A stretch of 39,388 nucleotides of DNA, taken from Verrucomicrobiota bacterium. Its GTDB lineage: Bacteria > Verrucomicrobiota > Kiritimatiellia > JAKQHR01. The DNA lies in NCBI GenBank assembly GCA_029557905.1, contig JAKQHR010000065.1, positions 1 through 39,388 on the forward strand. The letters run 5' to 3'. The translations under genes and the position numbers were made by a program. Every line of letters begins with the position of its first letter. The stretch's first letter is position 1. The notes beneath the pieces were generated by a model. That model made no database searches. It was not told where the DNA came from and saw nothing but the letters and a program-made list of their open reading frames with translations. This document shows, in pieces, positions 1 to 8,751 of the stretch.

Positions 1-64
1 TTTCTACTTCCCACGGATCGGGCAAACCCAGTAGCTGCTTGTAGTGTTCTTCAGTGAATTCCAT
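1..64 (-). CDS. ISL3-like transposase, N-terminal 21 residues only
   Basis: An ATG at 64 opens a frame that runs off the left edge. The visible peptide includes EEHYKQLLGLPDPWEVE, which matches the usual opening of many ISL3-family transposases (a Q/L-L-G-L-x-x-PW-x-V pattern before the zinc-ribbon). A purine-rich AAGGGG lies about 8 nt upstream of the ATG and serves as ribosome binding site. Only the first residues are present, so no catalytic residue can be checked. The assignment rests on this short N-terminal pattern plus the IS-like terminus upstream. Confidence 0.5.
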   Translation of the reverse strand, partial: MEFTEEHYKQLLGLPDPWEVE

Positions 65-140
65 GGCCAAAACCCCTTCTTTTTCACCCCAGTCTATCTC
101 GCGTTTGGGCCAATATTTCCATGAAAATCGTAGAAGAACC
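1..140 (-). mobile_element. End of an ISL3-like insertion sequence (partial, runs off left edge)
   Basis: A transposase start codon at 64 reads out of the window to the left. Upstream of it, on the minus strand, the sequence beginning at about 140 opens with GGTTCTTCTACGATTTTCA, which has the GG(C/T)TCTTC-type terminus I associate with ISL3-family inverted repeats. The element would thus end about 18 bp past the stop of the neighbouring glycosyltransferase gene. The other end and the expected 8-bp target duplication lie outside the window, so the boundary and family are inferred from one end only. Confidence 0.45.
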
Positions 141-144
141 GTTA

Positions 145-178
145 TTTTTCGGCTTTTTCAGCCATTTTTCAGCATTTT
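145..178. repeat. Short run of helically phased T-tracts
   Basis: Four T-tracts at 145-149, 154-158, 165-169 and 175-178 have centres about 10 bp apart, separated by GC-containing linkers such as GGC, CAGCC and CAGC. It overlaps the last codons of the neighbouring glycosyltransferase gene and abuts the presumed IS end. The same linker-and-tract style recurs in two longer arrays near 21.2 and 23.4 kb. Confidence 0.5.
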
Positions 179-1255
179 CTCATATTCGGCCGCAAGATTT
201 GACAAAATATTCCTGGAATCGAGATGGAGCCGGTAATATTCACGCGCTGCGAAAGACTGCCGTTCCCGGAGCGATAAGTCGTCTTGCAGCCTCTTTGCCG
301 TGCTGATCATTTCTTCCGGAGTGTCCACTTCAATCCAGCCCTTTGTATCCGTCGGCAGGCCGCGCACGGCTCCGCGGCGGGCAATGATCGCCCTGCCCGC
401 TGCCAGCGCCTCGATGGTTTTAATCTGCACGCCCATGCCGAGAACCGTCGTGAAAAGAATGATCCCGCATTCCCGGTACGGCTGGTCATGATCGGAATAG
501 GTTCCCACCCGGTTGAACATTGGAGGCTCGGCCGCGGCCGCCAGTTTGCCGTACACGCGTATGCGCGGATGAGAGGCATGCGCCGATGCCAGCCATGACA
601 GCCCTTCGCGGTTGAAAAGACTGTTTGAACCCACCAGTCCGACTTCACCAGTCACAGGCAGCTCCCGCCCGGGAAACGCCGGAGGACTCCAGAAAGTCCG
701 ATGCACGCCCGCCTCGCGGAGCTGCTTTTCTTCCGAACGGGAGATGACGAACACCTGGCCGCAGGTGCTCAAATCCTGCACTTCGCGCCGCATGCCCTCC
801 CACATATAATTCGACCAGAGGTCCAGCAGAACGCAGGCCTTTGGACAGGTCGCAGGAAGCCATGACCAGTAGCTGTAGTTGGTCACGACGAGGTCGGCAT
901 CCGCGGTATGCTTTTCCCACCATGCAAGCGGGAATGCAAACCGGTGATAGGGATTGGAATGTCCAAACGCCCTCTCAAGGCGCAGCGCCTTGCAGGCGGA
1001 GGCATAGGCCATGCCCGCCCACTGAAGCGGATTCACGGGCGTCTCGCGAAGAACCACCCGGAACCCCATATCGCGGATCTTCCGGGTGTTTTCCTCATCC
1101 CACCCTGCCCCGACCGGTTTGCGGCTTGCGGAAAGAATGGTGCAGTCGCCCAGTTCGCGAAGCACATTGAGATGCTTCATCATTTCCATCTTTCCGCCCG
1201 TGTCGGCCGGGAGCGGACAGTACGGAGTCAGAATGACTATTCTCTTTCTGCTCAT
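158..1255 (-). CDS. GT-B glycosyltransferase (group 1 / GT4-like)
   Basis: This 365-residue protein probably transfers a sugar from a nucleotide donor to a growing surface glycan at the cytoplasmic face of the membrane. The N-terminus (RIVILTPYCPLPADTGGK) has the group 1 fold opening with the glycine-rich loop after the first strand. The C-terminal half keeps GMGVQIKTIEALAAGRAII (about 274-292), the position where group 1 enzymes carry the E-x7-E donor-binding segment. That region is less canonical than in the other two GT4 proteins of this cluster. The start overlaps the stop of the GT2 gene upstream by ATGA. It is the last gene of the polysaccharide run before the IS end. Donor and acceptor cannot be read from the sequence. 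Confidence 0.8.
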   Translation of the reverse strand: MSRKRIVILTPYCPLPADTGGKMEMMKHLNVLRELGDCTILSASRKPVGAGWDEENTRKIRDMGFRVVLRETPVNPLQWAGMAYASACKALRLERAFGHSNPYHRFAFPLAWWEKHTADADLVVTNYSYWSWLPATCPKACVLLDLWSNYMWEGMRREVQDLSTCGQVFVISRSEEKQLREAGVHRTFWSPPAFPGRELPVTGEVGLVGSNSLFNREGLSWLASAHASHPRIRVYGKLAAAAEPPMFNRVGTYSDHDQPYRECGIILFTTVLGMGVQIKTIEALAAGRAIIARRGAVRGLPTDTKGWIEVDTPEEMISTAKRLQDDLSLRERQSFAAREYYRLHLDSRNILSNLAAEYEKMLKNG

Positions 1256-2106
1256 GCGGGCCAGCTCATATAATAAACCTTCTTAACCCCGTAGAACGGC
1301 ATGAAAACCGCCATGTACGCCGCCTGGATCATTCGCAAAAGCGCCAGGCGCAGGATTCCCCGGTCGCGCCGGACATAAAGCTCAAACGGATAACGCAAAT
1401 GCCGGTACCAGAAGGACAAGGGAACCTTGTCATTCGAATAGCGCCGGTAGATCGCATCCAGCTCAAGGCCAATCTTCTTCCCTCCGGTGGCCGTTTTGTT
1501 GGCTCCGCTCTGGATGAACCGGCTCAGGAGCTGATCCGTCTGAACCATGACCGCACGCTGCGACTTGAACCGGCACCACAGCTCCGCATCCATGCCGTAG
1601 TGAAAGGACTCGTCCAGAAGCGGCGTGCGCGTCATTATTCTGCGCCGCCAGAAACAGCTCGGCTGCATGATGCCGTCAAAGGCCGGCAGCAGGTCCGGGA
1701 AATCCGCGCGCGGAATAAAAATAAAATTTTTCGCGGGGTTTTCCTCATAAACCATTTCGCAGGCGCCGGCCAGCAGATCAGCATCGGGATGGGCCGCAAA
1801 ATATTCCGCCACGAACTTCAAAGCGCCTTCTGTCAGCACGTCGTCCGCGCAGAGCCAGTTGACCACCTCTCCCGTGCTGCGCGAGAGGCCCTTGTTGATG
1901 GCGCTGGTCTGTCCTGTGTCGGGTTCGCTCACCCACCAGGCAATATGATCCCGGTAACGGCGAATGATGTCCACCGTGCCGTCCGTGGATCCTCCGTCCA
2001 CCACGATCAGTTCCACTTCAGCCCCCTGCTGGCCCAGCACGCTTTCGATGCAGCGCCCGATGCTGTCCGCGGCGTTGAAAACAGGAACTATGATTGAAAT
2101 CTTCAT
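1252..2106 (-). CDS. Family 2 glycosyltransferase
   Basis: A 284-residue GT-A enzyme of the WcaA-like GT2 type. It opens with ISIIVPVFNAADSIGRCIES, followed by VVDGGSTDGTVD for the nucleotide site. SEPDTGQTSAINKGLSRSTG and NWLCADDVL supply the DxD-like metal-binding motif (ADD, about 97-99). No membrane segment stands out except a hydrophobic stretch near the C-terminus. It should act in the cytoplasm on a lipid-linked glycan. Both ends overlap neighbours by 4 bp (ATGA), which ties its translation to the adjacent GT4 genes. The sugar specificity is not deducible. Confidence 0.88.
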   Translation of the reverse strand: MKISIIVPVFNAADSIGRCIESVLGQQGAEVELIVVDGGSTDGTVDIIRRYRDHIAWWVSEPDTGQTSAINKGLSRSTGEVVNWLCADDVLTEGALKFVAEYFAAHPDADLLAGACEMVYEENPAKNFIFIPRADFPDLLPAFDGIMQPSCFWRRRIMTRTPLLDESFHYGMDAELWCRFKSQRAVMVQTDQLLSRFIQSGANKTATGGKKIGLELDAIYRRYSNDKVPLSFWYRHLRYPFELYVRRDRGILRLALLRMIQAAYMAVFMPFYGVKKVYYMSWPA

Positions 2107-3329
2107 TTCAATGCCGCCCGGTATATTTTCACCACCGCTTCAACATACGGCTGAAGCGCAAAATGTTTTTCTGCGAACTCCCGGCAGGCTTTGCTCATCC
2201 GCTCGTGAACGTCAAGGCTCCCGAGCACCCGGCCTAGCTGTCCGGCCATTCCCCGGGCATCGCCCGGCTGCACCAGAATCCCGGTTTCATCGTGATGAAC
2301 CATTTCGGGAATGCCGCCGACCGCGACGGAGGCCGCCGGACAGCCGCAGGCCATCGCCTCCTGAATGATGAGCGGCAGGTTGTCCGCCCTGGTCGGATAA
2401 ACCAGCATGTCGGCCGCGCTGTAGAGGGCAATTTTGCGCTGCTCGTCGGACACATAACCCATATCCATTACCGGCACTCCGCAGCCTTCAAACGTCTTGA
2501 TCCCCCCGCCGCCGCCCATCACGGCCAGCACACAGCGGGATTTGATCTCCGCGTCCAGCGCGTTTAAAATCTCCGGCATCATGGCGGCATCCTTGAACGG
2601 ATTATTAAGGCTCTGTGAGGCATACAGCAGCACGTGAAGGTCCGCCGGCAGTCCGCACAGGGCTTTGGATTCGCTCTTGTCACGCGGGCAATATGTTTCC
2701 AAATCGAGACCAATGAACAGCTGATGAACCGGAGCGGGACTGAGCAGGCTGCGACGGGCCTTTTCGGCCAGCCATTCGCTAGGGCAGATGAACTGCCGAA
2801 CTGTATTGAATGCCTCCTGCTTCCACTTCCATTCCTGCATGGTGGCGTCGCGGCGGATGGCCGGATAGATTTCGGGATGCGGACATTTCCCGCAGCCCTT
2901 CTCCCACAGCGGGCAGTCCAGACTATGCGAGCAGTGACCCGTGATCGCCCACATGTCGTGCAGAGTCCACACCAGCGGCTTCAGCAGGCCCAGTTCATGC
3001 AGCGCACGATAGTTGAAATAGCCGCCATGCAGGGTGTTGATGTGAACCACATCAGCCCAGTTCCAGAACGGATGCCCCGTCACGGCCTCCAGCGTGCCGG
3101 GGATCGCCGCATAATTGATCCCCCGGAGAATCCCGACAAAATAATGCACTTTCTGCATCAGGGTTCGCGGCGGATACAGCGCGATTTCCGCGGTGCCCAC
3201 ACCGGGTTCGTTTCGGGCCACCAGAATGCGCGATTCGTGTCCGGCCCGAAGAAGCCCGGCATGCAGGCGGCACATGGCCACGGCATCACCGCCGCCCGTC
3301 AGCTTGTCGCACAGATGAAGAATCTTCAC
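2103..3329 (-). CDS. GT4 glycosyltransferase, WcaC-like with Cys motif
   Basis: A 408-residue group 1 glycosyltransferase. The N-terminus MKILHLCDKLTGGGDAVAM is the usual first strand and Gly loop. A Cys-containing segment GHCSHSLDCPLWEKGCGKC (about 142-160) is typical of the WcaC-like subgroup of GT4 enzymes in exopolysaccharide loci. The donor-binding region reads TRADNLPLIIQEAMACGCP and then GGIPEMVHHDETGILVQPGD, a well-conserved E-x7-E-type site. Start and stop both overlap adjacent genes by 4 bp. It is expected to extend a lipid-linked oligosaccharide in the cytoplasm; its substrate is unknown. Confidence 0.88.
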   Translation of the reverse strand: MKILHLCDKLTGGGDAVAMCRLHAGLLRAGHESRILVARNEPGVGTAEIALYPPRTLMQKVHYFVGILRGINYAAIPGTLEAVTGHPFWNWADVVHINTLHGGYFNYRALHELGLLKPLVWTLHDMWAITGHCSHSLDCPLWEKGCGKCPHPEIYPAIRRDATMQEWKWKQEAFNTVRQFICPSEWLAEKARRSLLSPAPVHQLFIGLDLETYCPRDKSESKALCGLPADLHVLLYASQSLNNPFKDAAMMPEILNALDAEIKSRCVLAVMGGGGGIKTFEGCGVPVMDMGYVSDEQRKIALYSAADMLVYPTRADNLPLIIQEAMACGCPAASVAVGGIPEMVHHDETGILVQPGDARGMAGQLGRVLGSLDVHERMSKACREFAEKHFALQPYVEAVVKIYRAALK

Positions 3330-4450
3330 TGGAGACTCCTTTCCAGTACGGCCGTCATGCTCCGGCCCATGCGATCAACGGAATATTCCTGTTCAATGCG
3401 CATGCGGTTGGCCGCTCCGCACTCCGCCGCGCGGGCGGGGTCGCTCATGGCAATGATTTTTTCGGCAAACCGTTCCGGCGATTCAGGCGGGACGAGAGCC
3501 CAGCGCTGCAGTTCCGGCAGTGCGCTGCGAATGCCGGGCAGAGCAGTGGCCACAACCGGAAGGCCTGCCGCCATGCTTTCCAGCACGCCATTAGGAAGCC
3601 CTTCACTGTTGGAACTGAAAACACATACATCCACCGCCGACAGAAGCTCTTTCACATCGGGCTGATATCCGAGAAACCGCACAGCTTTATCACACGCCAG
3701 AGATTCTGCAAGTTTTGGAAGCGATGCGAACTCATCAAACATCCGGCCGGCGAGAAGCAGCACCGCTGAACGCCCCTGCCCGGCCGCGTGCGCCATTACA
3801 GCCGGCCACGCGCGAATCAGCGTTTCCTGATCCTTGGGTTCACGCAGATTTCCAATCATGGCGGCCACCAGCGCCCCGGCATCAATCCCAAGCTTCTCCC
3901 TGACCGCCCTGCGTGAATCCGGAGAGCGTTCGATCAACTCAATGCCATTCGGAATCAGCGATACTTTATCAGCCGGCACCCGCAGTGTCCCGGTCAGGAA
4001 ATCAAAGCCAGACCGGGAATTGGCGATGAACGCCGACATCCTGCGCGCCGCGCCCTGTTCCAGATGGTGCGGCATGCGGGCAATGGCCCCGGACCGCTGG
4101 TTCCAGATGCAGGCTTTCACCCCGGCGGCCCGCCAGGTATAGCCGCAAAGAACATTCGGCACACCGGTATACGCCAAAACAACGTCGGGCTTCAGACAGA
4201 ACAGTTTCCACCACATCTTCAGAAAATAAAACGGGCGATACCAGCGGCTCCATGGATACGGGAATGCGCTGTAGACGCATTGAATCCCCTTTTCACGGCA
4301 TCGGTCCTGCAGCGGGCCGGGGCTGGCCAGCCCCAGGATCACCGGCTCCCATCCACGAGTCTTAAGATAACCGGCAAGCACAAGCGCCTGCGTCTCCGCG
4401 CCTCCAATGCGCAGATCGTTCAGCACCAGAAGTATTTTCCGGTTTCCCAT
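3326..4450 (-). CDS. GT4 glycosyltransferase
   Basis: A 374-residue group 1 enzyme. It starts MGNRKILLVLNDLRIGGAE, the GGAE form of the Gly loop common to GT4 proteins. IGNLREPKDQETLIRAW begins the C-terminal domain. The donor site is FSSNSEGLPNGVLESMAAG with both conserved glutamates, followed by LPVVATALPGIRSAL. Its start codon shares one base with the stop of the upstream P-loop gene (TGATG), a reinitiation arrangement, and its stop overlaps the next GT4 by 4 bp. It probably adds one sugar in the cytoplasmic assembly of the surface glycan. Confidence 0.88.
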   Translation of the reverse strand: MGNRKILLVLNDLRIGGAETQALVLAGYLKTRGWEPVILGLASPGPLQDRCREKGIQCVYSAFPYPWSRWYRPFYFLKMWWKLFCLKPDVVLAYTGVPNVLCGYTWRAAGVKACIWNQRSGAIARMPHHLEQGAARRMSAFIANSRSGFDFLTGTLRVPADKVSLIPNGIELIERSPDSRRAVREKLGIDAGALVAAMIGNLREPKDQETLIRAWPAVMAHAAGQGRSAVLLLAGRMFDEFASLPKLAESLACDKAVRFLGYQPDVKELLSAVDVCVFSSNSEGLPNGVLESMAAGLPVVATALPGIRSALPELQRWALVPPESPERFAEKIIAMSDPARAAECGAANRMRIEQEYSVDRMGRSMTAVLERSLQ

Positions 4451-5169
4451 CAGCCCTGCATCAACTCCATCAGTTCAGCGGAAACAGTTCCATCTGTCCG
4501 GACGACGCGCACTCCCCGGGCGGCCAGATGTTCCGCGATTCGTGCGGCACACCGGGCAGTCTGCGCAAGCGCCCTCCTCTGCTCCGCCTCCGTCCATTCG
4601 CCCCACCAGAATCGGGCTTTTCTCTCGCGGGCGGATACACGTGAAAAGGATGTTTCGGGATCGCATTCGACATAAATCGCGAAACGGGGCGCGGGAACCG
4701 AGTCCGCATAGCGCTGCAGCCATTCGTCGGGGACTTCATCCGAGGCCCGCATGCCAAAGACCGTGAGCGCCCGATGAATCCAGCCCTCGTCCATCAGGAT
4801 ACGCGCATCTGCTGAAGCCTCGGTCAGCAGCGCGTACTCTCTGGCCGTGCGGAATATCCCCCGCAGAGCCACACCCGCCTCGCGGTCGGGAACACCGGCC
4901 TGCACCAGATAGTCGAACACGGTCTGGACCAGCCGGCGATTCGCAAGGGCACTCTGCTCCAGAAGGCCGCACGTGATCTCATCAAACGATCCGCCGGAAA
5001 GTCCGCACCTGTGCAGCATCCACCGGACGAGGCCCAGGCGTTTCACCGTGAGCGCGCCCCGCAGCGCTTCCTCGCGGCTTACGGCGCCATGTGTGCCGCA
5101 CAGCTGATTGACAAGCATGGTTTTCCCGGAAGCCGGAATGCCAAACACCTCGATGAATTCAGGACTCAT
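4450..5169 (-). CDS. P-loop NTPase / kinase-like protein of the glycan cluster
   Basis: A 239-residue protein starting MSPEFIEVFGIPASGKT, with Walker A GIPASGKT at 10-17. The ATG at 5169 is preferred over one 21 nt upstream: it has an AAGGAG 8 nt before it and overlaps the sulfotransferase stop by ATGA. ILMDEGWIHRAL is a plausible acidic second motif, and YVECDPETSFSRVSAR resembles the lid region of thymidylate or adenylylsulfate-type kinases. It could phosphorylate a small molecule. APS kinase activity feeding PAPS to the neighbouring sulfotransferases is one option, but the protein does not look like a canonical CysC. Function is therefore left open. Confidence 0.65.
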   Translation of the reverse strand: MSPEFIEVFGIPASGKTMLVNQLCGTHGAVSREEALRGALTVKRLGLVRWMLHRCGLSGGSFDEITCGLLEQSALANRRLVQTVFDYLVQAGVPDREAGVALRGIFRTAREYALLTEASADARILMDEGWIHRALTVFGMRASDEVPDEWLQRYADSVPAPRFAIYVECDPETSFSRVSARERKARFWWGEWTEAEQRRALAQTARCAARIAEHLAARGVRVVRTDGTVSAELMELMQG

Positions 5170-5906
5170 TGCGGGAGCTCCTTCAGCCACGAGTCGTCCG
5201 GCTCATAGCCCAGTTCGTAAAGAAAAGGCTGGTGCTGGTGCACCAGGTCGCCCATTTCCCTTGTGAAATAATTTTTCCAGTCGCCGACGATGCCCTTGCG
5301 CTTGTGCTTGGTGAAATCCTCCTGCCCCGGTTCACGGCCTGCTATTTTCTCAAACCGGTTGGCTTCAATCGCGGCCGTGATCCGGCCGGATTCGGGCTCC
5401 ATGTCCAGTGCGCGCACCAGGCGGGACAGTTCCCCCTGCGCATCCGCATGCAGGGCCTCGTATTTCACATGCGCCGTCGCGGGCCGGCCTTCCCAGGATT
5501 TCAGAAAATCGGCATAGGAGAAACCGGGCATGCTCTTTTCGGGCGCAGACAGCTTCTGGCGCATGCACCGGAGCATGTTCTGAGCGTGGCTCAGGGCATC
5601 GTCGAAGTCATAAACAGGAGCCGTGCGCTTCAGATAACGTTCGTGAAAATAGAACGAAACCCAGACATCGCGGGGATCCCGGATCACAACAATGTTGCGC
5701 GCATAGAAAGAGGTGTACAGATCATGCGTCTGTATGACGGCATGCCGGCAAACGGGCGCTGTAATCCCGTATTTTCGATCCACGCCGACATACGACCGGA
5801 TCATCCGCGCCACCCAGCTCCCGCCGCACTTCGGATATTCCGCCACCTGAATCAGCTCAAGGCGACGGCCAAGCAGACGAATCAGCACTTTGTTGAGCAG
5901 GTTCAT
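5166..5906 (-). CDS. Sulfotransferase (PAPS-dependent)
   Basis: A 246-residue protein of the sulfotransferase domain family. The 5'-phosphosulfate loop is EYPKCGGSWVARM (about 23-35) and the 3'-phosphate-binding segment is VVIRDPRDVWVSFYF (about 73-87) with the expected Arg and Ser. FEKIAGREPGQEDFTKHKRKG and GDWKNYFT near the C-terminus match the conserved RKG-x-x-x-x-W region that closes over PAPS. It would transfer sulfate onto a sugar hydroxyl in the cytoplasm. It overlaps the ABC exporter stop upstream and the P-loop gene downstream by 4 bp each. A second sulfotransferase-like gene lies at 16.8-17.9 kb, which suggests a sulfated glycan. Confidence 0.85.
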   Translation of the reverse strand: MNLLNKVLIRLLGRRLELIQVAEYPKCGGSWVARMIRSYVGVDRKYGITAPVCRHAVIQTHDLYTSFYARNIVVIRDPRDVWVSFYFHERYLKRTAPVYDFDDALSHAQNMLRCMRQKLSAPEKSMPGFSYADFLKSWEGRPATAHVKYEALHADAQGELSRLVRALDMEPESGRITAAIEANRFEKIAGREPGQEDFTKHKRKGIVGDWKNYFTREMGDLVHQHQPFLYELGYEPDDSWLKELPQ

Positions 5907-7636
5907 TTGAACAGATGTTTTTTCACGATGACTTTTCCGCTTCCCTCAAATTCCCACAGCTCGTCGGCCAGTGAGATAAACGCCTCCTGATGGGAGATCG
6001 CAATAATGGTGATGCTTCCCTTCAGGGCCGCAATGGATTCGCAGATTGATTTTTCCGACTCGCGGTCCAGTGAACGGGTGACTTCGTCCAGCACCAGCAC
6101 GGCCGGATCGCGCACCAGCGCCCTGGCGATGGCTATGCGCTGGCGCTGTCCCCCGGAAAGACCCGCTCCCGCGCGGCCAACCACATAATCAATGTTATCC
6201 TGGAGTCGGGATACAAAATCCCACGCATTGGCTTTCTTCAGCGCTTCAATGCACTTTTCGCGGGATATCCTGCGGTCTCCCAGGGTTACATTCGCATATA
6301 CTGAATCCTCGAGCAGAAGCACTTCCTGCGGGACATATCCGATACGGTGCCGCCAGCCCTTCAGCCGGACATCCGTCAGCGGTTCCCCGTCCACGAGCAC
6401 CTGCCCCGAAGTCGGACGAATGATGCCGGAGATGATGTCGGCCATGGTGGTCTTCCCGCATCCCGACGGACCCCGGAATGCGATCATCTGGCCCCGCCGG
6501 ATTTCCAGGCTGATATTCTCAAGAACCGGTTCGGCGTCGGCATATTTCTTTGTCACACCCTGCAGGGCGATACTCCGGGAAAGGTCCACGCTGACTTCAT
6601 CCAGCAGGCCAACCTCCTGATGCGCCCGCGCCGCGGCAACTTCTTTCCGCAGCTCAAAGAAACCGCCCTCTTTCACTGCGATGGCCTGATAATTCGTAAT
6701 CATCTGATTGATTTGCCCGACCGAACGCGTAAACAGCAGCGCCAGCATGACGAAAGGGGCAAATTCAATGGCCGTGAATTTCAGCAGCACATACGCGCCG
6801 ATGGCCAGCATGACCATGGTCAGGGGCTCCTGGAATGCGGACATGGTTTCTACGGTCATCATCGACTGCGCCTCCGCCTTGCGCAGTTTCTCCGTCTTGG
6901 CCTTCAAGATGGGATAAACCAGCGCCTCCTGCCCCATTGCTTTCATCGATTTGAGACCGCCCACGATGTCTATCAGCCGGATCACCAGTGCCCGCTGGAG
7001 CAGCACGGTCTGCTTGCCTGCCATCTTGGCAATCATGATCAGTTTGTGGAACAGTAGAAGCATAAACAAACCGGCGAGTATCGACAGCAGCGCCACCTTC
7101 CAGGAGACCACCAGTGCCAGCAGCAGATAAACGAAAACCTGCAGAAAACAGGCAATTGTGACGATAATGTGACGAAACATATGTGCCGATATTTTGGTCT
7201 CCACGCCTACCGCATTGGCGAACCTCCCGGCGGCACGACTGGAGGCATAATCCCAGTCCGCCCGAAGCAGCGCATCGAACAGCTCCAAGCGCATGTCCAC
7301 ACTGATCTGCGCGGTCATCCATGCCACCTGCCGCATGGTGAGCCACCGGACCAGTCCCTTGGTCAACATCATCACAATCACAAAAAGCACAATCGGCCCC
7401 AGTGTTAACGGCAGGTGAAATACAGCAAACAGTCGGGCGACCAGCTGACTGATAGGGCTTGTTCCGACCTCTGAGCCCTTGCCGATCAATTCAAACAGCG
7501 GAAGGAACAAACCAATGCCCACACCCTCCAGCACCGACATCAGCACTAGGCAGATCACCAGAATAATACCAATGCGCAGATAACGCTGGCGGAAGTAAAC
7601 TAGTATCTCAATCATATTTATGATGATATGCTTCAT
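5903..7636 (-). CDS. ABC exporter, permease-ATPase fusion (MsbA-like)
   Basis: A 577-residue half-transporter with an N-terminal transmembrane domain (about 20-310, five or six hydrophobic spans) and a C-terminal ATPase. Walker A is GPSGCGKTT (389-397), signature LSGGQ (493-497), Walker B VLVLDE (513-518) with catalytic Glu, D-loop SLD, and switch His at about 549 (AISHQ). It should dimerise in the inner membrane and export a lipid-linked saccharide or similar amphiphile; in this locus it may replace a Wzx flippase. The start at 7636 has a GGAG about 11 nt upstream. An in-frame ATG 21 nt later is a possible alternative. The stop overlaps the sulfotransferase start by 4 bp. Confidence 0.88.
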   Translation of the reverse strand: MKHIIINMIEILVYFRQRYLRIGIILVICLVLMSVLEGVGIGLFLPLFELIGKGSEVGTSPISQLVARLFAVFHLPLTLGPIVLFVIVMMLTKGLVRWLTMRQVAWMTAQISVDMRLELFDALLRADWDYASSRAAGRFANAVGVETKISAHMFRHIIVTIACFLQVFVYLLLALVVSWKVALLSILAGLFMLLLFHKLIMIAKMAGKQTVLLQRALVIRLIDIVGGLKSMKAMGQEALVYPILKAKTEKLRKAEAQSMMTVETMSAFQEPLTMVMLAIGAYVLLKFTAIEFAPFVMLALLFTRSVGQINQMITNYQAIAVKEGGFFELRKEVAAARAHQEVGLLDEVSVDLSRSIALQGVTKKYADAEPVLENISLEIRRGQMIAFRGPSGCGKTTMADIISGIIRPTSGQVLVDGEPLTDVRLKGWRHRIGYVPQEVLLLEDSVYANVTLGDRRISREKCIEALKKANAWDFVSRLQDNIDYVVGRAGAGLSGGQRQRIAIARALVRDPAVLVLDEVTRSLDRESEKSICESIAALKGSITIIAISHQEAFISLADELWEFEGSGKVIVKKHLFK

Positions 7637-7657
7637 AACTGGAGCTTCTCCAAATGC

Positions 7658-7795
7658 TTAAACCGCAATAATATATTCTTGCGCATCATACCGCCTATAA
7701 TCCCTTCTAACGCCACTAATAGACACGGAAGAACCATTTGACCAATCCACGGGGCATTCTTTTTGCCTCCAGAACATAAGTTCTGCTTTAATCAT
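7658..7795 (-). CDS. Small hypothetical protein, 45 residues
   Basis: This short frame fills the only larger gap in the left half of the polysaccharide run. Its ATG overlaps the stop of the upstream membrane-protein gene by ATGA, exactly as several annotated genes in the cluster do, and it ends in TAA 21 nt before the ABC exporter start. The peptide begins MIKAELMFWRQKE and ends with the basic/aromatic stretch VRRDYRRYDAQEYIIAV. I recognise no family. It could be a true small protein, a coupling leader or the remnant of a longer gene. Support is positional only. Confidence 0.35.
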   Translation of the reverse strand: MIKAELMFWRQKECPVDWSNGSSVSISGVRRDYRRYDAQEYIIAV

Positions 7796-8751
7796 AGCCC
7801 TAATCGTTCCTCGCACGGCAGATTTCGCCTTTCATTCATCGGTGTCCAAACAAATGAACCGGCATAAAACAGTACATCCGCGCCCACAGTAACACCCCTG
7901 AAGAGTAATGCCGCCAATACTGCCGGGGCAGCACCCAGCTGCGCTGTCAACAATCCCGACAACGCGGCCTCGCGGACACCCAATCCGCCGGGAGCTCCTG
8001 GAGTTATAAACCCCATAATCCAAGAAACCGCGTAAGCGAACAAAATGCTCCCTGAGCCGTGGAATCCATCTCCCGACAAGGCATTAGCAAGAAGGATACA
8101 ACTCATCCCGCCGATCAAAAAGAATACAACATATCCGAGGATCGCGACGGATAGACCACGAGCAACCACGATGGGAACAAGGACGCCACCACCAAGTCGT
8201 CGGAAAACCGCCGTTCGGGGTACTAAGCAAATCAGAGCCGATAGCCCAAGCAACACGATAAGAGAAATTACCGCTAGTCGAACCATTACAGTACGCTGTC
8301 CATCTCCCGCGCTTAATGACAACCCTATGAGAGCCACTCCTCCCGCTGCCGCAATAAGCCCCCCAAATTCCATCATCGCAGCCGCCGCCAGCGGAGCATG
8401 AGCGACACCGCGGCTACGCGCCGCTGCATGCCGCCCTGCAAAATGCATGATATTTCCCGGAAGATATTTCGCAATCTGCGTCTGTGCATACAGCCACAGC
8501 GTAGTGCGCATGGCGAATTTTGTTGCACCGCAGACCCTCAACAGCCCACCCCAGATAGAAGCAAGTATAACATTGTCGAGAAGGAATACTCCAATGGCCA
8601 GAATGAAGGCCGTGCGCACGCCCGGCCCCGCAAGAGCTTGTGCCAAATCCGTCCGCAGCGGCCAAGCCCGCCACGCAACGAAAAGAAGTCCGCACAAAGA
8701 GAGAAACCGCCCGATCCATCGCCATGCTGAATGACTGCCATCAGCGCCCAT
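7792..8751 (-). CDS. LPG-synthase-type integral membrane protein (UPF0104 / AglD-like)
   Basis: A 319-residue polytopic protein with about eight hydrophobic spans. WLYAQTQIAKYLPGNIMHFA and TPGAPGGLGVREAALSGLL are the two signature stretches of the lysylphosphatidylglycerol synthase transmembrane-domain family. Proteins of this domain without the catalytic aminoacyl-transfer half are frequent in glycan loci and are often suspected to be flippases or glycolipid transporters; that role is inference. It starts directly after the TAG of the upstream acyltransferase (TAGATG) with a GGGAG ribosome binding site. Its stop overlaps the small ORF downstream. Confidence 0.8.
   Translation of the reverse strand: MGADGSHSAWRWIGRFLSLCGLLFVAWRAWPLRTDLAQALAGPGVRTAFILAIGVFLLDNVILASIWGGLLRVCGATKFAMRTTLWLYAQTQIAKYLPGNIMHFAGRHAAARSRGVAHAPLAAAAMMEFGGLIAAAGGVALIGLSLSAGDGQRTVMVRLAVISLIVLLGLSALICLVPRTAVFRRLGGGVLVPIVVARGLSVAILGYVVFFLIGGMSCILLANALSGDGFHGSGSILFAYAVSWIMGFITPGAPGGLGVREAALSGLLTAQLGAAPAVLAALLFRGVTVGADVLFYAGSFVWTPMNERRNLPCEERLGL

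Noticed and set aside
2634-3665. Long plus-strand open frame of 343 codons
   Set aside because: It lies antisense to two well-supported glycosyltransferase genes, and its peptide shows no recognisable domain; it is a shadow of GC-rich codon use.
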